DNA of 47,333 bases from contig JBEIHX010000029.1 in NCBI GenBank assembly GCA_040381075.1, positions 1-47,333 on the forward strand. The letters are read 5' to 3'. This DNA comes from JBEIHX01 sp040381075. Lineage in GTDB: Bacteria; Pseudomonadota; Alphaproteobacteria; Caulobacterales; Aquidulcibacteraceae. Shown here piece after piece: positions 35,238 through 43,183 of this stretch. Each line of letters opens with the position of its first letter. Positions within the stretch are counted from its first letter, which is position 1. Under the pieces are notes generated by a model. The model did not search any database and had not been told where the DNA came from. It was given only the letters and a program-made list of their open reading frames with translations. The position numbers and the translations under genes are program-made.

Positions 35238-35288
35238 ACCGGCTCGACGCCCCGCATACATCCGGCGGCAGAGACACGGAGACAGAAC

Positions 35289-35612
35289 ATGGCGAGCAAG
35301 ACGGTGAGCGAAGACAGCTTCGAAGCCGACGTCCTCAAGGCGCAGGGTCTGGTGCTCGTCGACTTTTGGGCGGGATGGTGCGGGCCCTGCAAGCAAATCG
35401 CGCCGGCGCTGGAGGAGATCTCCTCCGAGATGGCGCCAGACGTCACGGTGGCCAAGGTCAACATCGATGACCACCCGGCTCTGACAACCACCTACGGCGT
35501 GCGGGGGATCCCGACGATGATCCTGTTCAGGGACGGTCAGGAACTTACGCGTAAGGTCGGCGCGATGCCGAAGTCCAAGATCGTCGAGTGGGTCGCGGCC
35601 AGCAAGGGGTGA
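35289..35612 (+). CDS. trxA: Thioredoxin
   Basis: 107-residue cytosolic thioredoxin with the active site WCGPC at residues 30-34, cis-proline in RGIPTMILF and a typical 4-helix/5-strand length. It reduces ribonucleotide reductase and other disulfides. It is 51 bp downstream of addA and shares its direction; addA-trxA-folC (convergent) order is common in related bacteria. Confidence 0.96.
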   Translation: MASKTVSEDSFEADVLKAQGLVLVDFWAGWCGPCKQIAPALEEISSEMAPDVTVAKVNIDDHPALTTTYGVRGIPTMILFRDGQELTRKVGAMPKSKIVEWVAASKG

Positions 35613-35652
35613 CATGCGGCGGGGCGTCTGTGGCGAGCGATCCGGGCCGAGG

Positions 35653-35697
35653 CGCCGGGGGTGAAGTCGCCGGGGTTGAAGTCGCCGGGGTTGAAGT
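35653..35697. repeat. 15-bp tandem array, 3 units, after trxA
   Basis: Units cgccgggggtgaagt, then two exact cgccggggttgaagt, with a degenerate continuation. It lies 40 bp after the trxA stop in the convergent gap before folC. Confidence 0.92.
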
Positions 35698-35828
35698 CGC
35701 AAGGGTCAGACTTGTCCCTTGAGATCTGCGCACCACGACACAGTCTGGCGTCCTTCCTTTGACCTGGCTGAAATCCGTGCTGTCGTTCCCGGCGGTCGCG
35801 CAGACGTGAGCTTTCGGCCTTGGGGTTT

Positions 35829-35858
35829 GGGCCTTGGGATTTTGGGCCTTGGGATTTT
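35829..35858. repeat. 15-bp tandem array, 2 exact units plus degenerate flanks, after folC
   Basis: Two exact copies of gggccttgggatttt, preceded by a degenerate unit (35814-35828) and followed by another. It lies 37 bp beyond the folC stop. Its sequence is unrelated to the array 130 bp away, yet the period is the same. Confidence 0.92.
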
Positions 35859-35895
35859 GGGCCTGGGAGTGCGACGTCGGACCCGTTGCGGCGTC

Positions 35896-37206
35896 TCAGG
35901 CTGGCGCTTCGCCATTGGCGGCCAGAACCTCGCCAGCCAGGTACAGCGATCCGCACAGCAGGACGCGGGCGCCGCGCGCCTCCTTGACGACGCGCGCCAT
36001 CGCCTCGTGGAGATCCCTGCAGGCGGTGGCGTCGAGACCGAGGCCCTCAGCTGTTTCAACAATTTCCTCGGGCGCCGCCGCCGCCGCGCCGCGCGCGGCG
36101 ACTGCGTACAGGTGGCTGACCTCTGGCGCCAGGGCGGACAGAAATCCCTCACGGTCCTTGTTGGCCTGCATGCCTGCCACCAGGACAGTTTCCATTCCAT
36201 CCTGCACCCGCAATGTGGCGAGAGCCTCGGCCAGCGCACGCCCGGCGTGCGGATTATGGCCGCCGTCGAGCCAGGCCTCGCCGCCAGCCTTGAGCACGTC
36301 GCGGGTGAGCGGGCCCGGTTTCAGGCGCTGCAGCCGGGCGGGCCATACCGCGCTGGCGACGCCGTCTGCGAGGCTGCTCCAGGTGACTGCGGGGTGATCC
36401 AGCGCGCGCATCGCCGCCACCGCGAGGGCTGCGTTGTCGAGCTGGTGGCGACCGGCCAGCGACGGCGCGGGGAAGGCCATCAGCGCCGCGTCGCCCTCGC
36501 CGTAGAGAAACCGATCCCGTCCGCTGGCCACACGCCAGTCCTGGCCGCGCACGAAGGCGCGCGCCCGGACATCCGCGATGCGGGTCATGATGACCTCCAG
36601 CGCCTGCGGGGGCTGCACGCCGATCACGGCCGGCGCGTCCGGCCTCAGGATTCCGGCCTTTTCTCCGGCGATCGCAGCGATCGTGTCCCCCAGGAATTCC
36701 CGGTGGTCGAGATCGACAGGCGTGATCACGCTCACCGCCGGGCGCTCGATGACATTTGTCGCGTCGAGCCGTCCGCCGAGCCCGACTTCCAGGATGCAGA
36801 CGTCTGCGGGGGTCTCGGCGAACGCCCTGAAGGCAGCTGCGGTCCACAGTTCGAACAGCGACAGCTCGCCGCCGCCTGGCGCAGCCTCGACCTCGCCCAG
36901 AATGGTTTCCAGGCGGTCGGGCTCGATCCGGCGCCCTGCAATCCGGAACCGCTCGGTCAGATCCACAAGGTGGGGCGAGGTATAGACATGGGCGCGCAGG
37001 CCGGCCGCCTGCGCCATGGCGGCAAGGAAGGCGACGGTCGAGCCCTTGCCGTTCGTCCCGGCGACATGGATCACGGGAGGAAGCGCCCTTTGGGGATCGC
37101 CCAGAGCCTTCAGCACCGCGCCAATCCTGTCCAGGCCGAGCCCGCGGTTCTTCAGGTGATGCTGTTCCAGCCGCTGCAGGGCGTCCGGCGGAAAGCGGGA
37201 ATTCAC
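35896..37206 (-). CDS. folC: Bifunctional folylpolyglutamate / dihydrofolate synthase
   Basis: 436-residue Mur-ligase-family enzyme that adds glutamate to dihydropteroate and extends the polyglutamate tail of folates. The P-loop is HVAGTNGKGSTVAFL near residue 45-60. The Mur-ligase motif VGLGGRLDATN and the C-terminal domain LDGGHNPHAGRAL follow. The GTG start overlaps the accD stop as GTGA. It is the last gene of the trpFBA-accD-folC operon. Confidence 0.95.
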   Translation of the reverse strand: MNSRFPPDALQRLEQHHLKNRGLGLDRIGAVLKALGDPQRALPPVIHVAGTNGKGSTVAFLAAMAQAAGLRAHVYTSPHLVDLTERFRIAGRRIEPDRLETILGEVEAAPGGGELSLFELWTAAAFRAFAETPADVCILEVGLGGRLDATNVIERPAVSVITPVDLDHREFLGDTIAAIAGEKAGILRPDAPAVIGVQPPQALEVIMTRIADVRARAFVRGQDWRVASGRDRFLYGEGDAALMAFPAPSLAGRHQLDNAALAVAAMRALDHPAVTWSSLADGVASAVWPARLQRLKPGPLTRDVLKAGGEAWLDGGHNPHAGRALAEALATLRVQDGMETVLVAGMQANKDREGFLSALAPEVSHLYAVAARGAAAAAPEEIVETAEGLGLDATACRDLHEAMARVVKEARGARVLLCGSLYLAGEVLAANGEAPA

Positions 37207-38072
37207 GCGGCCTTCGGCGCCTTGCGGTTCGCCATCAGCACGCTGAGGATGCGCCCGAGCGTCTCACGATGGCGCCGGCGATCAAGCACCACGTCGATCA
37301 TGCCGCGTTCGCGCAGATATTCAGCGCGCTGAAAGCCCTCCGGCAGCTTCTGGCGGATCGTCTGCTCAATGACCCGCTGGCCGGCGAACCCGATCAGCGC
37401 GCCGGGCTCGGCGATGTGCACATCGCCGAGCATGGCATAAGACGCCGTGACGCCGCCTGTCGTGGGGTCTGTCAGGATCACGATGTAGGGAAGATTCTGC
37501 TCTTTCAATTGCTGGATCGCGAGGGTCGTGCGCGGCATCTGCATCAGCGACAGGATGCCTTCCTGCATGCGCGCGCCGCCCGACGCAGTGACGCAGATCA
37601 GCGCCGCCTCGCGCTGCAGGGCCTCCTGCGCGGCGCGCAGGAAGGCTTCCCCTGCGGCCATGCCCAGAGAGCCGCCCATGAAGGCAAAGTCCTGCACCAG
37701 AACCACTGCCGGGTTGTCGACAATGCGCCCGGCGGCGATGGACATGGCGTCTTCGCGACCGGTCTTGTCGCGCGACGCCTTGAGGCGCTGGGCATAGGTC
37801 CGGTCGTCCTTGAACCTCAGCGGATCGATCACCACGGGCGGCGTGGCGATCACAGCGTAGGCGGCCTCATCGAACAGATAGCGAAACCTCTGGTCGGGCC
37901 CGATGCGCAGATGCAGCCCTGACGGCGTCACCCAGTGCGTCGCCTCAAGATCGCTCTTGTAGAGCAGCTCGCCGGTGTCCGGCGCTTTGATCCACAAATT
38001 GTCCGGCGTGTCCGCCCGCTTGTCGAAGATCTTCTTGACACCCGGAGGCGTGATGTTCGCAAGCCAATTCAT
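37203..38072 (-). CDS. accD: Acetyl-CoA carboxylase carboxyltransferase subunit beta, lacking zinc-ribbon cysteines
   Basis: 289-residue beta subunit of the carboxyltransferase that transfers CO2 from biotin to acetyl-CoA, the first step of fatty acid synthesis. The crotonase core is intact (DFAFMGGSLGMAAGEAF, VTASGGARMQEG, TDPTTGGVTASYAMLGD). The N-terminal zinc ribbon of the E. coli enzyme needs four cysteines; here their equivalents are A30, T33, T49 and G52 (NLWIKAPDTGELLY and HWVTPSGLHLRI). From memory, alphaproteobacterial AccDs often have a degenerate zinc finger, but the loss here is complete. The start ATG overlaps the trpA stop by 4 bp. AccA is not in the window. Confidence 0.95.
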   Translation of the reverse strand: MNWLANITPPGVKKIFDKRADTPDNLWIKAPDTGELLYKSDLEATHWVTPSGLHLRIGPDQRFRYLFDEAAYAVIATPPVVIDPLRFKDDRTYAQRLKASRDKTGREDAMSIAAGRIVDNPAVVLVQDFAFMGGSLGMAAGEAFLRAAQEALQREAALICVTASGGARMQEGILSLMQMPRTTLAIQQLKEQNLPYIVILTDPTTGGVTASYAMLGDVHIAEPGALIGFAGQRVIEQTIRQKLPEGFQRAEYLRERGMIDVVLDRRRHRETLGRILSVLMANRKAPKAA

Positions 38073-38932
38073 GATGTCGCCTCGTGCGTGCGCTGGTGTT
38101 GGAACGTCGGCATGTCGCGGGCCTCGTGCACGGCTGCAGCCATTGCGTGAACATCTTCCAGAACCGCAGCGACCGGATCCTGTCCTGTGGCGCACGCCGC
38201 AGCGATCCGATCGACCAGCAGGGACCCGACCACCACGGCGTCTGCGCCCCGTGCGATCTCCCGCGCCGACTGCGGCGTTCTCACGCCGAAGCCGACAGCC
38301 ACCGGCAGGTCACTGAAACTGCGCACGCGTCTGACCGCCTGCAAGGCATCCTCCGCAACAACGGCCCGGTCGCCCGTGACCCCTGTCACCGACACATAAT
38401 ACACAAACCCGCGGGCGCCGGAAAGGATCCTCACGAGCCTGTCATCGGATGTGGTCGGCGCCGCCAATCTGATCAGCGCAACCCCGCGGGCCGCCAGTTG
38501 GGTGTGCAGAGGCGCGTCTTCTTCCGGCGGAATGTCCACGACGATCACGCCGTCCACGCCCGCGGCGGCGGCGGCGGCGGCGAAGGCCGCATGGCCCATA
38601 TGTTCGATCGGGTTGGCGTATCCCATCAGGATCAGCGGCGTCGTCGAATCCCCGGCGCGGAAGCCCGCGGCGAGCGCCAGAGTGGACGTGAGCGTGGCGC
38701 CGCCCGCAAGCGCCCGCAGGCCGGCGCGCTGGATCGACGGCCCGTCCGCCATGGGATCGGAAAACGCAAAGCCAAGCTCGATGACGTCCGCGCCGGCGCC
38801 CGGCAGGGCGCTGAGAAGGCGTGCTGTTGTCGCCGCGTCAGGGTCGCCGGCCATGATGTAGGGGATAAAGGCTGCACGGTTCGCTGTGGCGAGGTCGAGG
38901 AACCGTTGTGCGAGCCGTCCAGCGCCAGTCAC
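38069..38932 (-). CDS. trpA: Tryptophan synthase alpha subunit
   Basis: 287-residue TIM-barrel subunit that cleaves indole-3-glycerol phosphate and channels indole to TrpB. The catalytic Glu and Asp lie in IELGFAFSDPMADGPSIQ, and the phosphate-binding loops include YYVSVTGVTG and VGFGVRTPQSARE. The GTG at 38932 was chosen because it overlaps the trpB stop (GTGA) and gives the correct N-terminus; the open frame upstream is antisense to trpB. Confidence 0.96.
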   Translation of the reverse strand: MTGAGRLAQRFLDLATANRAAFIPYIMAGDPDAATTARLLSALPGAGADVIELGFAFSDPMADGPSIQRAGLRALAGGATLTSTLALAAGFRAGDSTTPLILMGYANPIEHMGHAAFAAAAAAAGVDGVIVVDIPPEEDAPLHTQLAARGVALIRLAAPTTSDDRLVRILSGARGFVYYVSVTGVTGDRAVVAEDALQAVRRVRSFSDLPVAVGFGVRTPQSAREIARGADAVVVGSLLVDRIAAACATGQDPVAAVLEDVHAMAAAVHEARDMPTFQHQRTHEATS

Positions 38933-40173
38933 AGCTTGGCCTCCAGGCGTTCTGCGATCGTGAAGATGTCCTTGTCTCCGCGACCACACAGGTTCATCAC
39001 GACGAGGCCGCCCGGCCCCACGTCGCGGGCGATCTCGCCCACGCGGGCAAGGGCGTGCGCCGGCTCCAGCGCCGGCAGTATCCCCTCCAGGGTGGCGCAC
39101 AGCTGGAAGGCGGCGATCGCTTCGTCGTCGGTGGCCGTCAGATATGTCGCGCGCCCGACGTCTTTCAGGAAGCTGTGCTCGGGTCCGACGCCGGGGTAAT
39201 CAAGCCCGGCCGAGATCGAGTGCGCTTCGATGATCTGACCATCATCATCCTGCAGCAGATAGGTCCGGTTGCCATGCAGAACGCCGGGCCGTCCTGCGCT
39301 GAGCGCAGCGGCGTGACGACCTGTATCGAGGCCGCAGCCGGCCGCCTCCACGCCGAACAGTCTGACGCTGTCGTCTTCGAGGAAGGGATGAAACAGGCCG
39401 ATGGCGTTCGAGCCGCCGCCGATGCAGGCGACGACGGCGTCCGGCAGGCGACCTTCGCGTTCAAGGATCTGGGCGCGCGCTTCGCGTCCAATGACGCTTT
39501 GAAAGTCGCGCACCATCGCCGGATAGGGATGCGGTCCGGCCACCGTGCCGATGATGTAGAACGTGTCGCGCACATTGGTGACCCAGTCGCGCAGGGCTTC
39601 ATTCATGGCGTCTTTGAGGGTCGCTGCGCCACTGGTCACCGGGACGATCTGCGCCCCGAGCAGCTTCATCCTGAACACATTGGGCTTTTGCCGCTCAACA
39701 TCGGTGGCGCCCATGTAGACAACGCAGGGCAGGCCGAAGCGGGCGCAGACGGTGGCCGTGGCCACGCCATGCTGGCCTGCGCCGGTTTCGGCAATGATCC
39801 GGGTCTTGCCCATCCGCCGCGCAAGCAGGATCTGGCCCATGCAGTTGTTGATTTTGTGCGCGCCAGTGTGATTGAGTTCATCACGCTTGAAGTAGATCTT
39901 GGCGCCCCCGAAATAGGCGCTCAACCGCTCGGCGAAATACAGCGGGCTCGGTCGGCCCACGTAATCACGCAGGAACCCGTCGAGTTCGGCCTGGAAGGCT
40001 GGGTCAGACCTCGCGTCTGCGTACTCGCGCTCGAGGTCCAGGATCGGCGCCATCAGCGTCTCGGCGACGTAGCGTCCGCCGTAATCGCCGAACCGCCCTG
40101 CGGCGTCGGGATAGCGGCTCCAATCATTCACGTCTGATCTCGGTCTCGGGTCCATACTGGATCTCGGGTCCAT
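38929..40173 (-). CDS. trpB: Tryptophan synthase beta subunit
   Basis: 414-residue PLP enzyme that condenses indole with serine. The PLP lysine is in ELNHTGAHKINN (K107), the catalytic glutamate in AETGAGQHGVA and the phosphate-cup glycine loop in GGGSNAIGLF. The first 15 codons are unusual. The start ATG and 17 following bases are repeated as an 18-bp duplication (MDPRSS MDPRPR), and a GTG at 40131 (VNDWSRYPD) is a third possible start nearer to the conserved region. The most upstream ATG is given. Confidence 0.95.
   Translation of the reverse strand: MDPRSSMDPRPRSDVNDWSRYPDAAGRFGDYGGRYVAETLMAPILDLEREYADARSDPAFQAELDGFLRDYVGRPSPLYFAERLSAYFGGAKIYFKRDELNHTGAHKINNCMGQILLARRMGKTRIIAETGAGQHGVATATVCARFGLPCVVYMGATDVERQKPNVFRMKLLGAQIVPVTSGAATLKDAMNEALRDWVTNVRDTFYIIGTVAGPHPYPAMVRDFQSVIGREARAQILEREGRLPDAVVACIGGGSNAIGLFHPFLEDDSVRLFGVEAAGCGLDTGRHAAALSAGRPGVLHGNRTYLLQDDDGQIIEAHSISAGLDYPGVGPEHSFLKDVGRATYLTATDDEAIAAFQLCATLEGILPALEPAHALARVGEIARDVGPGGLVVMNLCGRGDKDIFTIAERLEAKL
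40138..40173. repeat. 18-bp duplication of the trpB start
   Basis: Units 40156-40173 and 40138-40155 match at 15 of 18 positions. Each contains an in-frame ATG GAC CCG on the minus strand, so the gene begins with two successive possible initiation codons. Confidence 0.8.
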
Positions 40174-40239
40174 GCAGGGTGGCCTGGGCGGCCGGGGCGT
40201 TCTGGTTGGTCGGGGCCGCCGGGCGGCTGGGGATCTCCG

Positions 40240-40890
40240 TCAGGCCTGGTCCTGATCAGCCTGACGAACGGCTTGGGCAAAGCGCGCCATCAGATCCATG
40301 TCCTTTACCCCCGGGGCGTGCTCCACGCCAGACGAGACATCCACGCCGAACGGGCGAACCTGCAGGATGGCTTCGGCCACGGTGGCGGGGGTAAGCCCGC
40401 CGGCGAGAAAAAATGGCGCCGCCGGGCGCGCCCTGGCGATGATCGACCAGTCGAACGCGCGGCCATGCCCGCCGGGCATGGCCGCTCCCGGGGGCGGCCT
40501 GGCGTCCAGAAGGAGGAGTGCGGCGACCGCGGCGAAGGTGGTCGCCCGGGTGAGATCTGCGGCCTCGCCCACTCCCAGCGCCTTGATGATCGGAGCTCCC
40601 GCAATGGTGCGGATGGCGGCGCACCGCCCAGGGTCTTCCTGACCATGCAATTGTACAAAATCAGGCGCCAGCGCGGCGATCGCGCGAACCAGGTCGTCAT
40701 CCGGATCGACGGCGAGCGCAACGACCGCGGCGCGACCGCGCGCCAGGCCCGCCAGCGCCGCCGCATCCTCCAGGCTCACCCAGCGCGGGCTTCTGGCGAA
40801 TAGATTGAGGCCAATGTGGGTGGCCCCGGCCGCCAGCGCGGCCTCGAGGGTTTCGGGCGTCTTCAAGCCACAGATCTTCAACGCGGTCAT
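40240..40890 (-). CDS. trpF: Phosphoribosylanthranilate isomerase
   Basis: 216-residue TIM-barrel enzyme that converts phosphoribosylanthranilate to CdRP in tryptophan synthesis. Motifs are LKICGLKTPETLEAA (catalytic Cys), FVQLHGQED, FLAGGLTPATVAEA and GVDVSSGVE (catalytic Asp and phosphate site). The start at ATG 40890 gives the canonical N-terminus. It heads the trpF-trpB-trpA-accD-folC operon, although 66 bp separate it from trpB. trpC and trpD are elsewhere. Confidence 0.95.
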   Translation of the reverse strand: MTALKICGLKTPETLEAALAAGATHIGLNLFARSPRWVSLEDAAALAGLARGRAAVVALAVDPDDDLVRAIAALAPDFVQLHGQEDPGRCAAIRTIAGAPIIKALGVGEAADLTRATTFAAVAALLLLDARPPPGAAMPGGHGRAFDWSIIARARPAAPFFLAGGLTPATVAEAILQVRPFGVDVSSGVEHAPGVKDMDLMARFAQAVRQADQDQA

Positions 40891-40949
40891 TGCTTCTGAC
40901 TGACGCAAAGCGATTGCGCGGGAAAGCCCTCTCATGCGAGCGTCAGGGC

Positions 40950-41363
40950 ATGCCGCAGGGGCTCAGGTTAGCCTTGACCGTCACCGATTGGGCGTTCGTC
41001 GTCTATTGGATGATCGCGGTCCTCGACATGCTCGGCATTGTCACCATCCCGCAGGCCTGGCTTTACGCGGACGCCCGGGATGCGCGCGTGGTGGCGTGGA
41101 ACTGGTCGTTCCTGCCGCTTGACCTTGCTTTCGCCGCAACGGGGCTCGCCGCCGTGCGTCTTGCTGAACGTCAGCATCACGGCTGGCGCGTCTATGCGGT
41201 CATTTCGCTTGTTCTGACCATGGTCGCCGGCGGCATGGCGGTTGCGTACTGGGCTCTCCTGCGGGAGTTCGACTGGGTTTGGTTTGGCGCCAACCTCCTC
41301 CTGCTGGCATGGCCGATGGCCTATCTGCCGCGTCTTATCGGCGAGCTGTCGCGGGCCCAGTAA
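40950..41363 (+). CDS. DUF5360 (YvaD-like) four-helix membrane protein
   Basis: 137 residues with four hydrophobic helices. The core WAFVVYWMIAVLDML, LYADARDARVVAWNWSFLPLDL and AVRLAERQ resembles the DUF5360/YvaD family of unknown function. It starts at ATG 40950 with only a weak AGGG site, 59 bp from the divergent trpF. An upstream in-frame TTG at 40890 was rejected because it would add an unconserved stretch. A terminator hairpin follows. Confidence 0.7.
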   Translation: MPQGLRLALTVTDWAFVVYWMIAVLDMLGIVTIPQAWLYADARDARVVAWNWSFLPLDLAFAATGLAAVRLAERQHHGWRVYAVISLVLTMVAGGMAVAYWALLREFDWVWFGANLLLLAWPMAYLPRLIGELSRAQ

Positions 41364-41382
41364 GGCCCGCCGCCCGCGCAGC

Positions 41383-41408
41383 GCGCGCCAGCACAGGTGC
41401 TGGCGCGC
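41383..41408. terminator. Bidirectional terminator between DUF5360 gene and mscL
   Basis: A perfect 10-bp stem gcgcgccagc / gctggcgcgc with the loop acaggt. It lies 19 bp after one stop and 5 bp from the other, between convergent genes. There is no T-tract. Confidence 0.65.
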
Positions 41409-41413
41409 CTGGC

Positions 41414-41815
41414 TCACTTCCTGAGCGAGTCCCGGATCTCGCGCAGCAGGAGGATTTCCTCGGATGGGGGCGCCGGCGCGGCTGCTTCGGCCTTTTTCAG
41501 GGCGTTCATGCCCTTGACGATCAGGAACAGGACCCAGGCGATGATCAGAAACTGGATGACAGTGTTGATAAACGCGCCATAGCCGATTTCGACAGCCGGC
41601 GCGGCGACCGTCCCGTCGGTGTTCAAGACGGCCTGCTTGATCGTCAGCGTGAGCTTGGAGAAGTCGATGCCGCCGATCGCCATGCCGATGGGCGGCATGA
41701 TGACGTTGTCGACGAGCACTGCGACGATCTTGCCAAAGGCTGCGCCGATGATCACGCCGATGGCGAGATCCACCACATTGCCGCGCATGGCGAAGTCACG
41801 AAATTCCTTGAGCAT
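41414..41815 (-). CDS. mscL: Large-conductance mechanosensitive channel MscL
   Basis: 133-residue inner-membrane channel that opens at high membrane tension to release solutes on osmotic downshock. The N-terminal MLKEFRDFAMRGNVVDLAIG contains the amphipathic S1 helix and start of TM1. TM2 is AFINTVIQFLIIAWVLFLIV. The C-terminal charged helix EEILLLREIRDSLRK closes it. A GGGGAGG ribosome-binding site 7 nt upstream fixes this ATG. The frame is open for a further 75 codons upstream, through a 15-bp array, but that is not part of the family. Confidence 0.95.
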   Translation of the reverse strand: MLKEFRDFAMRGNVVDLAIGVIIGAAFGKIVAVLVDNVIMPPIGMAIGGIDFSKLTLTIKQAVLNTDGTVAAPAVEIGYGAFINTVIQFLIIAWVLFLIVKGMNALKKAEAAAPAPPSEEILLLREIRDSLRK

Positions 41816-42142
41816 TGACGGGCCTCCCCTTTCGCACCGGGTCTGGCGGGAGCGCCAGATTACCGGGACATGCAGTCCTGAGCCGGCGCCGGGCTGGCGC
41901 TGGCGCCGCCAGGGCGGGCGGACCCCCTGCCCGTATCCGTTGCGCCAGCACGTCCCCGCGCCAGCGGAATGTGCTCCAGCAATCTTCATGCCGGCAATCC
42001 TGATGCCGCCAATCCTGATATCAGTGTTCGCGCCGGTCATGCCGCTCCCGGCGCCGTGACATGCCCCGCCTGTCCTGGCTTCCTCCCGCGGCTGGCGCGC
42101 CGCGCAATCATCGCGCCGACGGCGCCAAACCGGGGACGGCCC
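41816..42142. other. Spacer between ihfB and mscL
   Basis: 327 bp on the minus-strand path from ihfB to mscL. It contains a 15-bp array (41980-42024) and a short perfect hairpin CTGGCG / CGCCAG (41843-41858) about 30 bp before mscL. It presumably includes the mscL promoter, which I could not identify. No gene supported. Confidence 0.55.
41980..42024. repeat. 15-bp tandem array, 3 units, upstream of mscL
   Basis: Units caatcttcatgccgg, caatcctgatgccgc and caatcctgatatcag. On the minus strand the array reads IRIGG IRIAG MKIAG in the frame continuous with mscL, well upstream of its start. Confidence 0.85.
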
Positions 42143-42442
42143 CTAATCGTCCGCTTCGTCCCCGTCGGGGTTGAGTTTCTGGCGCAGTTCCTTGCCGCAG
42201 CGGAAGAAAGGCGCGCGCTTCGGTTCGACCTTGACGGCCTGCCCGGTTCGAGGATTGCGGCCCTGGCGGGCGTCGCGCTCGCGCACCGAAAAGGCGCCAA
42301 AGCCGCGCAGCTCCACCCGGTCGCCACGCTCGGGCGCCCTGGCGATCTCATCAAAAATGATGTCGACCATCTCCTCGACTTCAGAGTGCGCCAGGTTGGT
42401 GTGTCGCGCCGCCATGACTGTGATCAATTCTGAGCGCAGCAT
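42143..42442 (-). CDS. ihfB: Integration host factor subunit beta
   Basis: 99-residue DNA-bending protein of the HU/IHF family; as a heterodimer with IhfA it acts as an architectural factor at promoters. The N-terminal helices are MLRSELITVMAARH, then the beta-arm region RGFGAFSVRERDARQGRNPRTG with the minor-groove proline in the NPRTG tip. The ATG at 42442 is preferred over a TTG six bases earlier. A gap of 147 bp separates it from the end of grpE. Confidence 0.95.
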   Translation of the reverse strand: MLRSELITVMAARHTNLAHSEVEEMVDIIFDEIARAPERGDRVELRGFGAFSVRERDARQGRNPRTGQAVKVEPKRAPFFRCGKELRQKLNPDGDEADD

Positions 42443-42589
42443 GCTCAAACCGTCCCTGCGTCTGCCTTCATCGCCGACCTGTCCGGCCAGCCCACATGCA
42501 GGCTGCCGAACCAGACGCGTCGGGTCAACCCTTTGAAAGCAAAAACGGATTGACGCCCCGGGGGTGCGACAAAGCGCCCGTGGGACGAC

Positions 42590-43183
42590 TCATCCTTCGA
42601 CGGCGCTGTCCGCCGTCGCGCCAGGCGCAGGACGTCCCAACGACACCGCCACCATCGCCGCGCGCAGGGTGCGCTCGGCGAGCAGGAAGCCTGGCTGGAA
42701 GACCTCCGCCACCGACCCGGCCGGGTGATCTGACGGGATTTGGGCGACTGCCTGGTGCATGTTGGGGTCGAAGGCCGCCCCGGCCCCCGGCGTCGGCTTC
42801 AGACCATTGCGTTCGAACGCCTGCAGCAGTGTGCGCTCGGTCAGCTCCACGCCTTCAGCGAAGGCTTTGACGTCCGGCGACAGACCTGCGCGCGCCGCCT
42901 CCGGCAGGCTGGCGATCGCCCGGCTGAGCGCGTCGGCGACGGGCAGCAGGTCGCGCGCGAAACGATCAATGCCGAAGGCGCGTGCGTCCGCCGCCTGGCG
43001 CTCCGCACGGCGGCGCGTGTTCTCGGTCTCTGCGAGCGCGCGCAGGAGCTTGTCCTTCAGATCGCTGATTTCGGCGCGCAGCGCCTCCGTGTCGCCGCCT
43101 GCGTCGGCCCCCTGTCCGGGCGTGCGTCCCATCGTGTGATCATCATGCGAAGGCGTTTCGGGGGCATTGTCAGGGCTGGTCAT
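42590..43183 (-). CDS. grpE: Heat-shock nucleotide exchange factor GrpE
   Basis: 197-residue cytosolic co-chaperone that releases ADP from DnaK. An acidic, low-complexity N-terminus (to about residue 30) precedes a long coiled coil (RAEISDLKDKLLRALAETEN) and the beta-wing head. The signature FDPNMHQAVAQ and the C-terminal PGFLLAERTLRAAMVAVS are family-typical. It overlaps hrcA by 4 bp. Confidence 0.95.
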   Translation of the reverse strand: MTSPDNAPETPSHDDHTMGRTPGQGADAGGDTEALRAEISDLKDKLLRALAETENTRRRAERQAADARAFGIDRFARDLLPVADALSRAIASLPEAARAGLSPDVKAFAEGVELTERTLLQAFERNGLKPTPGAGAAFDPNMHQAVAQIPSDHPAGSVAEVFQPGFLLAERTLRAAMVAVSLGRPAPGATADSAVEG

